Counted from the stretch's first letter, positions 15,782 to 24,706 are shown. The stretch is DNA of 64,000 nt from Modestobacter sp. VKM Ac-2982 (GCF_026967935.1 NZ_JAPVBL010000001.1:372001-436000); one strand, 5' to 3'. Made by a program: numbers and translations. The notes: generated from the letters alone by a model not told the origin.

Positions 15782-17584
15782 TCAGCCGCCGGTGCGCTCC
15801 CGCAGCAGGTCGTGGTCGCGCACGGCCCGGAGCGCCAGCGTCTTGTAGCCGACCTCCTCGAACAGGACGACGACGCGGTCGTCCTCGTGCCGCATGACGA
15901 CGCCGGGGCCCCACTCGGTGTGCTCGACGGGCAGGTCGACCGGGAAGGGATGGTCGGCGTCGGCGGTGTGCTGCTCCTGCGAGAGCCCCGCGCTGCAGTT
16001 GTCGCAGTTGCCGCAGGGCTCGTCGAGCTGCTCGCCGAAGTAGCCGAGCAGGAACTGCCGCCGGCAGCCGGTGGTCTCGGCGTAGCCGCGCATCATCTCC
16101 ACCCGGCTCTCGTCCACCCGCACGTGGTGCTCGGCGAGCTCCCGGGCGGCAGCGGCAGCCTCTCCGGCGGGCGGGGCGTCCGGGGCCGGTGACGCCGTCC
16201 CCTCGTCGTCCACGACGACGGCGCCCGCCTGCTCCAGCAGGTTGAGGTCGCGCACCAGCGGGGTCGCGGCGCGGCCCGTCTCCTCCCGCAGGTCGCGGAC
16301 GTCCACGCCGTCCATCCCTGCCGCCGTCCCGGCCTGCACCAGTCCGGCGACCTGCTGCAGCTCCTCCTCCGCCGGGGCGCCGGCCGCGAAGAACCGGCGC
16401 AGTCCCAGGTCCTCCTGGCGGTGGACCAGCACGGCCACCGCCGGCTCGCCGTCGCGGCCGGCCCGGCCGATCTCCTGGTAGTAGCTGTCGATCGAGTCGG
16501 CCGGCTCGGCGTGCACGACGAACCGGGTCTCCGGCTTGTCGATGCCCATGCCGAAGGCGGTGGTCGCGACGACGACGTCCAGCTCGTCGGCCATGAACTG
16601 CCGCTGCACCTCCTCGCGATCGCCCTTCTTCAACCCGGCGTGGTAGGCCCGCGCACGTATCCCGCGCTCGGCGAGGGCGTCGGCGAGCTCCTCGGTGCTC
16701 CGGCGGGTGGCGCTGTAGACGATCCCGCTCCCTCGCCCGGTCAGCTCGACCACCCGGTCCAGGACGGCGGTGTGCTTGGCGTGCGCGTCGGCCCTCTGCT
16801 CGACCTCCAGCCGGATCTCCGGCCGGTCGAAGCCGGCGACGACGACCTCCGGCTCGGTCATCTCCAGCCGTTCGACGATCTCGGCCCGCACGGGTGGCGC
16901 GGCGGTCGCGGTCAGGGCCAGCACGGTCGGGTGCCCCAGCTGCTGGACCACCCCGCCCAGCCGCAGGTAGTCGGGGCGGAAGTCGTGCCCCCAGGCGGAG
17001 ACGCAGTGCGCCTCGTCGACGACGAAGAGCGCCGGGGCCGCCGTCCGGAGCGCCGCGACCACCTCCGGCTTGGCCAGCTGCTCCGGGGCGAGGAAGCAGT
17101 AGCGGACCGTTCCGTCACGCACGCCGTCCAGCACCGCCTGCTGCTCCAGCGCGGACAGACCGGAGTTGAGCACCGCCGCCCGGCCGACCCGCTCCTCGCC
17201 CAGCTCCTCCAGACGCTGCACCTGGTCGCGCTGCAGCGCGATGAGCGGCGAGACGATCACGACCGGGCCGTCGAGCAGCAGCCCCGTGACGGTGTAGACG
17301 GCGGACTTGCCGGCCCCCGAGGGCAGCACGGCGAGGGTGTCGCGGCCGGCCGCGACCGCCTTCATCGCCTCTTCCTGGCCGGCCCGGAAGTCCTCGAACC
17401 CGAGCACCTCCCGGGCGGTCTCCCGGATCCGCCGGGTGCGGACGGAGGCGGAGCCACCGGCGGTGGTCTTCGGGTCGGCGGCGCGCTGCTCGGTCTGGGT
17501 CACCGACCGCGACTTCCCGACCCCCGAGATCGACAAACGACCCGCAGGCCGGGCCCGGGGCCGCTGCCGTGGACGGCTCGGCAT
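15782..17584 (-). CDS. recQ: RecQ-family ATP-dependent DNA helicase
   Basis: This 600-residue superfamily 2 helicase has Walker A as PSGAGKS at residues 88-94 (the usual RecQ form is PTGGGKS), DEAH in [17 protein letters not shown], and the motif VI region [12 protein letters not shown]. An RQC zinc site with [12 protein letters not shown] and CGNCDNC follows. The C-terminal segment [19 protein letters not shown] is a small beta domain seen in actinobacterial RecQ. The ATG at 17584 is preferred: GGGGAAG lies just upstream, while in-frame sequence further back overlaps the next gene. It is involved in recombination and repair. Confidence 0.93.
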   Translation of the reverse strand: MPSRPRQRPRARPAGRLSISGVGKSRSVTQTEQRAADPKTTAGGSASVRTRRIRETAREVLGFEDFRAGQEEAMKAVAAGRDTLAVLPSGAGKSAVYTVTGLLLDGPVVIVSPLIALQRDQVQRLEELGEERVGRAAVLNSGLSALEQQAVLDGVRDGTVRYCFLAPEQLAKPEVVAALRTAAPALFVVDEAHCVSAWGHDFRPDYLRLGGVVQQLGHPTVLALTATAAPPVRAEIVERLEMTEPEVVVAGFDRPEIRLEVEQRADAHAKHTAVLDRVVELTGRGSGIVYSATRRSTEELADALAERGIRARAYHAGLKKGDREEVQRQFMADELDVVVATTAFGMGIDKPETRFVVHAEPADSIDSYYQEIGRAGRDGEPAVAVLVHRQEDLGLRRFFAAGAPAEEELQQVAGLVQAGTAAGMDGVDVRDLREETGRAATPLVRDLNLLEQAGAVVVDDEGTASPAPDAPPAGEAAAAARELAEHHVRVDESRVEMMRGYAETTGCRRQFLLGYFGEQLDEPCGNCDNCSAGLSQEQHTADADHPFPVDLPVEHTEWGPGVVMRHEDDRVVVLFEEVGYKTLALRAVRDHDLLRERTGG

Positions 17585-17606
17585 CGTCACTTCCCCGGGG
17601 CCGAGC

Positions 17607-19058
17607 TCAGTTCCAGGAGTCGAGCCAGAAGCGCAGGTCCAGGCTGTCGGACTCCAGCGGGATCCCCAGCCAGACCGGGGCGAAGAAGGCGAACCCGGCG
17701 GCGGAGAGGGCGAGCACCACACCGCCGGCCAGCCGCGGTCGGCGGGTCGCCTGCACGGCACGGACGAGGCCCAGGGCGATGAACGGCACCACGGGGACCA
17801 TGTAGAAGAAGTAGCCGGGCTTGTTCGCGGCCAGCCAGGGAGCCCACAGCAGCAGCAGCGGGACCAGGACGGTGGCCGCGACGCGGTCCCGGCGGGCGAC
17901 CGCGCGCCAGATCAGCACCGGGTAGGCCAGCAGCGCCGGCCACCACAGGCCGGGGTTGCCGAGCATGACGATGCGCGCCCGGGTGTCCGGCGGCACCTCG
18001 CACTCGTCGGCCTCCTGCTGCGCGGTCGTGCAGCTCTCTGCGTAGACCAGCACCGGCCGCTCCAGCCAGGGCCAGCCCAGCGGGCTCGACCGGTACGGGT
18101 GGCTGGCCTCCAGGCCGAGGTGGTAGTCGACCAGGTCGACCTGGCTCTGCGCCCACGTCTGCAGCCGGTCGCCCGGCGAGGTGCCGCAGTCCCCGGCCTC
18201 GCAGGCCTGCTGGGCGGCGTGGCTCTCGGGGTAGTTGGCGAACCAGCCCGCGAAGCTGGCGACGTAGACGGCGGCCGGGACCATCAGCAGGCTCAGCACC
18301 GCCCCGCCGGTGACCGCACCGGCGCGGCGGGCGGCGGCGCGGAACGTCTCGCCCCGGCCGCTGAGCTCGGTGCCGAGCACCAGCAGCCCGGCGACGCCGA
18401 CGGCGATCAGGCCGGTCCACTTGGTGGCCACCGCGAGCCCGAGCGTGAGCCCGGCCAGCCAGCGGTACCGGGAACCGAGGAAGGACCGGCGCAGCGTCTC
18501 ACCGGCCGTGCGGGTCCGGGTGCGCGCGTCCCGGTCCAGGAGGACCAGCCAGAAGGTGGCGACGACGAACAGGCCCAGGGCTGCGTCGAGCATGGCGATC
18601 CGGCTCGACGTCACCGCCAGGCCGTCCAGGGCGACGAGCGCGGCGGCGAGCGCGGCCGGGGCGGTGCGGCGGAACAGTCGGAGCCCGCTGAGGTACGTCA
18701 GCAGCACCGTCAGCGATCCGGCGGCGGCCATGCCGACCCGCCAGCCGAAGGGGGTGGCGCCGAACAGCTCCATGCCGGCGGCGATCACCCACTTGCCCAT
18801 GGGTGGGTGGGCCGGGCGGCCCTCCTCGACGCCCCGGACCAGGTAGTCGGAGGCGTCGACGGCGTAGTACTTCTCGTCGAAGTAGAGACGGTCCGGGTCG
18901 CCGAGGTCCCAGAACCGGATGGCGGCGGCCAGGGCCAGCAGTGCCAGCGGCACGCCCCACCGCGCGACCCCCGGGGGCACCCGCCGGACCGACGACGGGC
19001 GGCGCCCGGAGGCGCCGCCCGTCTCTCGCTGCGCGACCGTGGATGCGGTTGCGCTCAC
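17607..19058 (-). CDS. pmt: dolichyl-phosphate-mannose--protein mannosyltransferase (GT39)
   Basis: This polytopic membrane protein of about 483 residues has the Pmt catalytic segment [18 protein letters not shown] in the first extracytoplasmic loop, where the acidic FDE is catalytic. [19 protein letters not shown] follows. The C-terminal half contains further helices and the family segment [19 protein letters not shown]. It transfers mannose from polyprenyl-phosphate-mannose to Ser/Thr of exported proteins. The GTG start at 19058 is chosen because longer reading would run through the next gene and gives an Arg/Ser/Pro-rich shadow. A Thr-rich lipoprotein gene precedes it and the donor synthase follows at 19586. 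Confidence 0.9.
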   Translation of the reverse strand: MSATASTVAQRETGGASGRRPSSVRRVPPGVARWGVPLALLALAAAIRFWDLGDPDRLYFDEKYYAVDASDYLVRGVEEGRPAHPPMGKWVIAAGMELFGATPFGWRVGMAAAGSLTVLLTYLSGLRLFRRTAPAALAAALVALDGLAVTSSRIAMLDAALGLFVVATFWLVLLDRDARTRTRTAGETLRRSFLGSRYRWLAGLTLGLAVATKWTGLIAVGVAGLLVLGTELSGRGETFRAAARRAGAVTGGAVLSLLMVPAAVYVASFAGWFANYPESHAAQQACEAGDCGTSPGDRLQTWAQSQVDLVDYHLGLEASHPYRSSPLGWPWLERPVLVYAESCTTAQQEADECEVPPDTRARIVMLGNPGLWWPALLAYPVLIWRAVARRDRVAATVLVPLLLLWAPWLAANKPGYFFYMVPVVPFIALGLVRAVQATRRPRLAGGVVLALSAAGFAFFAPVWLGIPLESDSLDLRFWLDSWN

Positions 19059-19089
19059 TGGTCGCGTGCCCCAGTGGTCAGTCGGGGAC

Positions 19090-19374
19090 TCAGCCCTCGG
19101 TCTCGGTGACGTCGACGTCGAACTCGGTCTCGGTCTCGACCTCGAGCTCGGTCTCGGTCTCGACGACCTCTTCCTCGACCTCGGTCTCGGTCTCGGTCGG
19201 CTCGAGGGTCTCGGTGACCTCGGTCTCGACCTCCTCGGTCTCGGTGAGCTCCTCGGTCTCGGTGACCTCGACGGTGCCGTCGTCGTCTGCGTTCTCACCG
19301 GAGCAGCCAGCGGCGCCGAAGATGAGCAGGCCGGAGAATGTGGCGGCAGAGACGCCGCGGACGAGCTTGTTCAT
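19090..19374 (-). CDS. Thr/Glu-repeat lipoprotein, possible O-mannosylation substrate
   Basis: This 94-residue lipoprotein has a signal peptide (MNKLVRGVSAATFSGLLIFG) and the lipidated Cys at residue 24. From residue 34 to the end it is a low-complexity chain of TE, TET, VE and LE units, with 17 Thr and 26 Glu in 61 residues and only one Pro. The ATG at 19374 has AGGAG upstream. The DNA is correspondingly repetitive (ggtctcg units), so length variation by slippage is likely. It precedes the pmt gene in the same direction and is divergent from the mannose-phosphate synthase gene, suggesting a mannosylated surface protein. Function is otherwise unknown. Confidence 0.8.
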   Translation of the reverse strand: MNKLVRGVSAATFSGLLIFGAAGCSGENADDDGTVEVTETEELTETEEVETEVTETLEPTETETEVEEEVVETETELEVETETEFDVDVTETEG

Positions 19375-19450
19375 GGGGTGCTCCTGTGTTCGGGGGAAGC
19401 GGTCGGGCAAAGGCATGTCCGCATATCGCCGCCCTCACACACCGAATGGG

Positions 19451-19524
19451 CATAACGATCAGGTCACAGCAGGTGAATCGTCCCTCTGCACACGAATCGC
19501 ACAACGATCCGGTAACGGCGGGTG
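19451..19524. promoter_or_regulatory. two direct copies of a 25-bp element between lipoprotein and ppm genes
   Basis: Copy 1 (19451-19475) begins CATAACGATCAGGTCAC and copy 2 (19500-19524) begins CACAACGATCCGGTAAC, with starts 49 bp apart. They agree at 20 of 25 positions. Each contains two half-sites of the type (G)TAAC/GTCAC spaced by about six bases, reminiscent of the MtrA response-regulator direct repeat of actinobacteria. The assignment to MtrA is a guess. Confidence 0.45.
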
Positions 19525-19585
19525 TCGCCCAAATGATGTTGCAGAACGGGGTGTCCGAGAGGTCGGGACTGGTAATGGCGGGACC

Positions 19586-20365
19586 GTGAACCCTCGGTCC
19601 GTGTGCGTCTGCGTCCCCACCTACCAGGAGCGGGAGAGCCTCCCGCGCACGCTCGACGGCGTCCTGCACGCGGTCCCGGACGCCCACGTCCTGGTGATCG
19701 ACGACAACAGCCCCGACGGCACCGGCGAGCTCGCCGACCGGCTGGCCGCCGAGGACCCGCGGGTGCACGTGCTGCACCGTCCGGGCAAGGAGGGGCTGGG
19801 GCCGGCCTACATCGCCGGCTTCCGCTGGGCGCTGGCCGAGGGCTTCGACGTGGTGGCGCAGATGGACGCCGACGGGTCGCACCGCCCCGAGGACCTGCCC
19901 CGCCTGCTGGCGGCACTGAGCGGAGCCGACGCCGTGCTCGGCTCCCGCTGGGTGCCCGGCGGTGCCGTCGCCGACTGGCCGCACAGCCGTGAGCTGCTGA
20001 GCCGCACCGCCAACCGCTACGTGCGGGCCGTGCTGCGGCTGCCGGTGGGCGATGCGACCGGTGGCTTCCGGGCGTTCCGTCGGCACACCCTGGAGCGCCT
20101 GGACCTCGACGGCGTGCAGAGCCAGGGCTACTGCTTCCAGATCGACATGACCCGCCAGGTGTGGGAGCGCGGACTGCGCCTGGTCGAGGTGCCGATCCTG
20201 TTCGTGAACCGGGAGTTCGGCGAGAGCAAGATGAGCTCGCGGATCATCCGCGAGGCGCTCGTCCGGGTCACCGCCTGGTCGCTGACCTCCCGTCGGCCGG
20301 CCGCCACGTCGGTGCGGCCGGCGAGCAGCGGTGCGGAGCGACTCGTCCACCGGATCGCCGCCTGA
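19586..20365 (+). CDS. ppm1: polyprenol monophosphomannose synthase (GT2, Ppm1 catalytic domain)
   Basis: This 259-residue GT2 enzyme shows VCVPTYQERESLPRTL at the N-terminus, VIDDNSPDGTGELAD, then QMDADGSHRPEDLPRLLAAL with the metal-binding DAD. The C-terminal section has VPILFVNREFGESKMS, typical of DPM1/Ppm1. It has no membrane segment, so it is the soluble catalytic half only; no Lnt-like half adjoins it. It makes polyprenyl-P-mannose from GDP-mannose for Pmt and lipoglycan synthesis. The GTG at 19586 is the first start that keeps the family N-terminus. Confidence 0.92.
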   Translation: MNPRSVCVCVPTYQERESLPRTLDGVLHAVPDAHVLVIDDNSPDGTGELADRLAAEDPRVHVLHRPGKEGLGPAYIAGFRWALAEGFDVVAQMDADGSHRPEDLPRLLAALSGADAVLGSRWVPGGAVADWPHSRELLSRTANRYVRAVLRLPVGDATGGFRAFRRHTLERLDLDGVQSQGYCFQIDMTRQVWERGLRLVEVPILFVNREFGESKMSSRIIREALVRVTAWSLTSRRPAATSVRPASSGAERLVHRIAA

Positions 20366-20374
20366 CGAACCGTG

Positions 20375-20390
20375 GTCCGCGCATGCGGAC
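20375..20390. other. small hairpin or operator after ppm gene
   Basis: GTCCGC and GCGGAC with a GCAT loop lie ten bases after the ppm stop and just before the mop-mod promoter. It could be a weak terminator or an operator for the mod operon. Confidence 0.35.
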
Positions 20391-20400
20391 GATCGACCCG

Positions 20401-20436
20401 TTGTCCGCCCGCAGATGCGGAACTAGGGTGCTCCCG
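20401..20436 (+). promoter_or_regulatory. promoter of the mop-modABC operon, predicted leaderless
   Basis: TTGTCC (-35, 20401-20406) and TAGGGT (-10, 20424-20429) have a 17-bp spacer. The expected start point, seven bases after the -10, is the G of the GTG codon at 20436, so the transcript would have no 5' leader. Confidence 0.55.
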
Positions 20437-20828
20437 TGTCCACCTCCTACCGGATCGCCGAGGCCGCTGCGCTGCTCGGCGTCAGTGACGACACGGTCCG
20501 GCGCTGGATCGACAGTGACCGGCTGCCGGCGACCCGTGGCGGGGGCCCGGCGCAGGTCGACGGCGTGGCGCTGGCCCGGGTGGCGGCCGAGCTGCACGAG
20601 GCGCCACAGCCGGGTGCCACCCGCTCGTCCTCGGCCCGCAACCGGCTCACCGGGATCGTCACCCGGGTGGTCCGCGACACCGTGATGGCGCAGGTGGAGA
20701 TCCAGGCCGGGCCGTTCCGGGTGGTGTCGCTGATGTCCCGGGAGGCCGCCGACGAGCTGGGCCTGGAGCCCGGCGTCCGGGCGGTGGCCACGGTGAAGGC
20801 GACCCAGGTCAGCGTGGACGTGCCGTGA
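20436..20828 (+). CDS. HTH plus Mop-domain molybdate-binding protein
   Basis: In this 130-residue protein, residues 1-50 form an excisionase/MerR-like helix-turn-helix (YRIAEAAALLGVSDDTVRRW, then SDRLPATRGG). Residues about 66-128 are a single Mop/TOBE domain (RLTGIVTRVVRDTVMAQVEI, ending VKATQVSVDVP). This differs from E. coli ModE, which has a LysR-type helix and two Mop domains. It probably senses molybdate and may regulate the modABC genes that follow, with a 4-bp overlap to modA. It starts with GTG at the predicted transcription start. Confidence 0.85.
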   Translation: MSTSYRIAEAAALLGVSDDTVRRWIDSDRLPATRGGGPAQVDGVALARVAAELHEAPQPGATRSSSARNRLTGIVTRVVRDTVMAQVEIQAGPFRVVSLMSREAADELGLEPGVRAVATVKATQVSVDVP

Positions 20829-21586
20829 GGCGGTCGGCGGCCGGCGCGCTGCTGCTGGCCCTCGCTGGTTGCGGGGTCGACGACGGCGGGCGGTCGATCG
20901 AGACCGATGGCGAGCTGTCCGGCACCCTCACCGTCTTCGCGGCGGCCTCGCTGACCGACGTCTTCACCGACCTCGGCGACCACCTGGAGTCCGACCACCC
21001 GGGATTGGACGTGCAGTTCACCTTCGCCGGCAGCTCCGCGCTGGCGACCCAGGTGGCCCAGGGCGCACCGGCCGACGTCCTCGCCTCCGCCGACGAGGAG
21101 CAACTGGCCGCGGTCGCCGACCTCGGTGTCGGTGACCCGGCCGTCTTCGCAGAGAACACCCTGGTCATCGCCGTCCCGGCGGGCAACCCGGCCGACGTGA
21201 CCGGCCTCGCCGACCTCGCCGACCTGGGGCGGACCATCGCCCTGTGTGCCGCCGAGGTGCCGTGTGGTGTGGCCGCCGCGCAGGTGTTCGACGCCGCCGG
21301 CCTGACGCCGGCGCCGGACACCCTGGAGCAGGACGTGCGTGCGGCGCTGACGAAGGTGCAGCTCGGTGAGGTCGACGCGGCGCTGGTGTACGCCACCGAC
21401 GTCGCTGCGGCCGGCTCCACGGTGGAGGGCATCGACGTCCCCGAGGCCGCCGACGTGGTCAACCGCTACCCGCTGCTGGTGCTCGAGAGGGCACCCAACC
21501 CGCTGGCGGCGAGGGCGTTCGTCGATCTGGTGCGCTCCGACGGCGGCCGGCAGGCCCTCACCGACGCCGGCTTCCGCCTCCCGTGA
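20825..21586 (+). CDS. modA: molybdate ABC transporter substrate-binding lipoprotein ModA
   Basis: This 253-residue protein has a short lipoprotein signal (AAGALLLALAGC, Cys near residue 16). The ModA signature follows: LTVFAAASLTDVFTDLGDHL, then FTFAGSSALATQVAQGAPAD and DAALVYATDVAAAG. These motifs carry the Ser residues that hold the tetrahedral oxyanion. GTG at 20825 overlaps the preceding stop, and its own stop overlaps the modB start, so translation is coupled through the operon. Confidence 0.94.
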   Translation: MRRSAAGALLLALAGCGVDDGGRSIETDGELSGTLTVFAAASLTDVFTDLGDHLESDHPGLDVQFTFAGSSALATQVAQGAPADVLASADEEQLAAVADLGVGDPAVFAENTLVIAVPAGNPADVTGLADLADLGRTIALCAAEVPCGVAAAQVFDAAGLTPAPDTLEQDVRAALTKVQLGEVDAALVYATDVAAAGSTVEGIDVPEAADVVNRYPLLVLERAPNPLAARAFVDLVRSDGGRQALTDAGFRLP

Positions 21587-22419
21587 CCCACCCGATCCCA
21601 CCAAAATGGCCATTCTGGTGGCGGAGACGGGGCGGCGGGGTGCCGGCGCCGCTGCTCGTGCCGGCGCTGCTCGGGGTGGCGTTCCTGGTGCTGCCGCTGC
21701 TCGGGCTGCTGGTGCGTGCGCCGTGGTCGGAGATCGGCCCGCAGCTCGCCCGCCCGGGCGTCGGCGAGGCGTTGCGGCTGTCGCTGGTCTCGGCCACGCT
21801 GGCCACCGCCGTCTCGCTGGTCCTCGGCGTCCCGCTCGCCTGGGTGCTGGCCCGGTCGCAGCTGCGCGGCCGGTCGGTGCTGCGGGCGCTGGTGACCGTG
21901 CCGCTGGTGCTGCCGCCGGTGGTCGGCGGGGTCGCGCTCTTCCTGGTGCTGGGCCGGCAGGGGATCGTGGGCCGCTGGCTGTTCGAGGCCACCGGCTTCT
22001 CGCTGCCGTTCACCACCGGGGCGGTCGTCATCGCCGAGGCGTTCGTGGCGATGCCGTTCCTGGTGATCAGCGTGGAGGGCGCGCTGCGCGCCGCCGACGC
22101 CCGCTTCGAGGACGCCGCCGCCACGCTCGGCGCCGACCGGTGGACCACGTTCCGCCGGGTCACCCTCCCCCTGGTCGCGCCGGGGGTCGCCGCCGGGGCG
22201 GTGCTCTGCTGGGCGCGGGCGCTGGGGGAGTTCGGCGCCACGATCACCTTCGCCGGCAACTTCCCGGGGACGACGCAGACCATGCCGCTGGCGGTCTACC
22301 TGACCCTGCAGCGGGAGCCGGAGGCGGCGATCGTGCTGAGCCTGGTGCTGCTCGGCGTATCGCTGGCCACCCTGCTGCTGCTGCGCGACCGCTGGCTGGG
22401 GCGAGGGGCGGTAACGTGA
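21583..22419 (+). CDS. modB: molybdate ABC transporter permease ModB
   Basis: This 278-residue permease has about six helices and the ABC-permease EAA loop ADARFEDAAATLGADRWTTF at about residue 170, followed by GEFGATITFAGNFPGTTQTMPLAVY, the ModB/CysW hallmark (continuous in the protein). GTG at 21583 overlaps the modA stop. The N-terminal residues 6-13, PPKWPFWW, are encoded by a copy of a 24-bp palindromic repeat that also occurs at 60660, so the extreme N-terminus appears to be shaped by a repeat insertion. Confidence 0.93.
   Translation: MTHPIPPKWPFWWRRRGGGVPAPLLVPALLGVAFLVLPLLGLLVRAPWSEIGPQLARPGVGEALRLSLVSATLATAVSLVLGVPLAWVLARSQLRGRSVLRALVTVPLVLPPVVGGVALFLVLGRQGIVGRWLFEATGFSLPFTTGAVVIAEAFVAMPFLVISVEGALRAADARFEDAAATLGADRWTTFRRVTLPLVAPGVAAGAVLCWARALGEFGATITFAGNFPGTTQTMPLAVYLTLQREPEAAIVLSLVLLGVSLATLLLLRDRWLGRGAVT
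21598..21621. repeat. 24-bp near-perfect palindrome, family 1 (coding copy in modB)
   Basis: The core CCAAAATGGCCATTCTGG is flanked by CCA and TGG. It matches the perfect palindrome at 60660-60683 at 23 of 24 positions. It lies in codons 6-13 of modB and is translated as PPKWPFWW. Confidence 0.8.
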
Positions 22420-23465
22420 GCCTGGCCGCACACGTCGTCGTCCGGCGCGGGTCGCTCGAGCTGGACGTGCAGCTGGCCGTGGCCGACGGTGAGGTGCTCG
22501 CCGTCCTGGGTCCGAACGGGGCCGGGAAGTCCACCGTCCTGCGGGTGCTCGCCGGGCTGCTGCCTCCCGACGGGGGGCGGGTCGTCGTCGACGGCGACCA
22601 GGTCTGGGACTCCCCCGAGGAGCACCGGCCCGCGCACGAGCGGTCGCTGGGCATGGTGTTCCAGGACCACCTGCTGTTCCCGCACCTCTCCGTCACCGAC
22701 AACGTCGCCTTCGGGCTGCGCACCCGTGGCGTCCGCCGGACCGACGCGCGGGCGACCGCCGGGGACTGGCTGGCCCGGGTCGGCCTCACCGGGCTCGGGG
22801 ACCGCCGTCCCGGGCAGCTGTCCGGCGGGCAGGCGCAGCGGGCGGCGCTTGCCCGGGCGCTGGTGGGGGAGCCGCGGGTGCTGCTGCTGGACGAGCCGCT
22901 GTCGGCGTTGGACGCCCGCACCCGGCTCACCGTGCGGGCCGAACTGCACCGGCACCTCACCGACTACACCGGCAGCGCCGTCCTGGTCACCCACGACCCG
23001 GTCGACGCGATGGCGCTGGCCACCCGGGTGGTGGTGGTCGAGGACGGCCGGGTGGTGCAGGCCGGCACCCCGGCGGAGGTCGCCCGGCGCCCGCGCACCG
23101 ACTACGTGGCCCGGCTGGTCGGTCTGGTCCTGCTGGCGGGCACGGCTGCGGGGACGACGGTCGAGCTGGACGGCGGCGGCGCGGTCGCCGTGGCCGAGGA
23201 CGTCGCCGGCCCGGTGTTCGTCGCCGTCCGGCCGGAGTCGGTGGCGCTCTACCTGTCCCGGCCCGCCGGGAGCCCGCGCAACGTGTGGCCGCTCCGGCTG
23301 GTCGCGGCCACCCCGCACGGTTCGGTGGTGCGCTGCGACCTGGCCGGGGAGGTGGCGCTGACCGCCGACATCACCGCCACCTCCTTCGCCGAGCTCGGGC
23401 TGGCGCCCGGTGCCGGGGTCTGGGCCTCGGTCAAGGCGTCCGAGGTCGCCGTCTACCCCCGGTGA
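22416..23465 (+). CDS. modC: molybdate ABC transporter ATP-binding protein ModC
   Basis: This 349-residue protein has Walker A GPNGAGKST at residues 32-40, the signature LSGGQAQRAALARAL, Walker B VLLLDEPLSALD and the H-loop LVTHDPVDA. The last 65 residues are a Mop/TOBE domain (PLRLVAATPHGSVVRCDL, ending KASEVAVYPR) that can sense molybdate, as in E. coli ModC. GTG at 22416 overlaps the modB stop by four bases. It energises import of molybdate, or tungstate, through ModB. It ends ten bases from the convergent epoxide hydrolase gene. Confidence 0.94.
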   Translation: MSLAAHVVVRRGSLELDVQLAVADGEVLAVLGPNGAGKSTVLRVLAGLLPPDGGRVVVDGDQVWDSPEEHRPAHERSLGMVFQDHLLFPHLSVTDNVAFGLRTRGVRRTDARATAGDWLARVGLTGLGDRRPGQLSGGQAQRAALARALVGEPRVLLLDEPLSALDARTRLTVRAELHRHLTDYTGSAVLVTHDPVDAMALATRVVVVEDGRVVQAGTPAEVARRPRTDYVARLVGLVLLAGTAAGTTVELDGGGAVAVAEDVAGPVFVAVRPESVALYLSRPAGSPRNVWPLRLVAATPHGSVVRCDLAGEVALTADITATSFAELGLAPGAGVWASVKASEVAVYPR

Positions 23466-23475
23466 CCGGCCCAGC

Positions 23476-24675
23476 TCAGCGCAGCCGCCGGAACGTCGTC
23501 CGGATCTCCTCGACCAGCAGCTCCGGCTGCTCCAGCACGGCGAAGTGCCCGCCGGCGGCGACCTGGTCGAAGTGCAGCAGGTCGGTGTAGCGGCGCTCGA
23601 CCCAGCGGCGGGACTTGCGCACGTACTCCCCCGGCATGATCGTGATCCCGGTCGGGAGGTCGATGGGCGCCGCGCCGGCGGGCGGCCCCCAGTGGGCCTG
23701 GCTCAGCTCCCAGTACATCCGGGCGGAGGACGCCGCGGTGCCGGTCAGCCAGTACAGCATGACGTCGTCGATCATCTCGTCGACGTCGAAGACCGCCTCG
23801 GCGTCCCCGTGCGCGCCGCCGACGTCCTGGAACATCGCGTAGATCCACGAGGCCAGCCCGACCGGGGAGTCCGACAGGGCGTAGCCGATCGTCTGCGGCC
23901 GGGTGGACATCTGCTTGGCGTAGCCGGACAGGACCTCGTCGTAGTAGCGGGCCTCGGTGAGCATCTGCTGCTCCTCCGGCGTCGCCTCGGCCATCTCCTG
24001 CGGGGTCGGCCAGAACATGGCCATGTTCAGGTGCATGCCGGCCAGCCCGGTGGGCGTGGTGGCCGTCAGCGCGGCCATCTCCTCGGTGACCCCGGCGCCG
24101 AGGTCACCGCCCTGGGCGACGAAGCGGTCGTAGCCCAGGCGGGCCATCAGCGTGACCCAGGCGCGGGCCGTGCGCGGCAGGTCCCAGCCGGTGGTGGTGG
24201 GCCGCTCGGAGAAGCCGAAGCCGGGCAGGCTCGGGATCACCAGCGAGAAGGCGTCCTCGGCGCGGCCGCCGTGCGCCACCGGGTCGGTGAGCGGCCCGAT
24301 CACCTTGCGGAACTCCAGGACCGAGCCGGGCCAGCCGTGGGTCATGACCATCGGCATCGCGTCCGGCTCGGGTGAACGGATGTGCAGGAAGTGCACGTCC
24401 AGCCCGTCGATGGTGGTCACGAACTGGTCCCAGCCGTTGAGCAGCGCCTCGGTGGCCCGCCAGTCGTAGCCGGTCCGCCAGCGCTCGGCCAGGGCCTGGA
24501 CCTTGGCCAGCTGCGGGCCCTGGCTGGTGTCGGGGACGGTCTCGGCGTCCGGCCACCGGGTGGCGGCCAGCCGCTGCTGCAGGTCGTCGAGCTGGGTCTG
24601 TGGCACGTCGATGGTGAACGGGCGGACCGCGTCGGTGGCGGTCGTGTCGGAGCTGGGGTGCGTCGTCGTGCTCAT
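23476..24675 (-). CDS. epoxide hydrolase family alpha/beta hydrolase with EHN domain
   Basis: This 399-residue protein has an N-terminal EHN domain (RPFTIDVPQTQLDDLQQRLA, then TRWPDAETV). The alpha/beta-hydrolase core includes the oxyanion motif HGWPGSVLEF, the nucleophile in AQGGDLGAG and the catalytic His in AAGGHFAVLEQPELL. This matches microsomal-type epoxide hydrolases. ATG at 24675 is chosen; a GTG five codons earlier is possible. It is divergent from a MarR regulator with a clear operator between them, so induction by a small molecule is likely. The natural substrate is unknown. Confidence 0.9.
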   Translation of the reverse strand: MSTTTHPSSDTTATDAVRPFTIDVPQTQLDDLQQRLAATRWPDAETVPDTSQGPQLAKVQALAERWRTGYDWRATEALLNGWDQFVTTIDGLDVHFLHIRSPEPDAMPMVMTHGWPGSVLEFRKVIGPLTDPVAHGGRAEDAFSLVIPSLPGFGFSERPTTTGWDLPRTARAWVTLMARLGYDRFVAQGGDLGAGVTEEMAALTATTPTGLAGMHLNMAMFWPTPQEMAEATPEEQQMLTEARYYDEVLSGYAKQMSTRPQTIGYALSDSPVGLASWIYAMFQDVGGAHGDAEAVFDVDEMIDDVMLYWLTGTAASSARMYWELSQAHWGPPAGAAPIDLPTGITIMPGEYVRKSRRWVERRYTDLLHFDQVAAGGHFAVLEQPELLVEEIRTTFRRLR

Positions 24676-24706
24676 GCTCGGCTGCCTCACGGTCGTCGGT
24701 CGATCG

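Noticed and set aside
19059-19298. N-terminal extension of the Pmt frame, Arg/Pro/Ser-rich
   Set aside because: It overlaps the Thr/Glu lipoprotein gene in another frame; its RPRPRS repeats are the frame-shifted image of the TE repeats.
20885-21586. ModA considered as a thiosulfate or phosphate binding protein
   Set aside because: The AAASLTDVFTDL and FAGSSALATQ motifs and the following ModB and ModC with a Mop domain make molybdate or tungstate clear.
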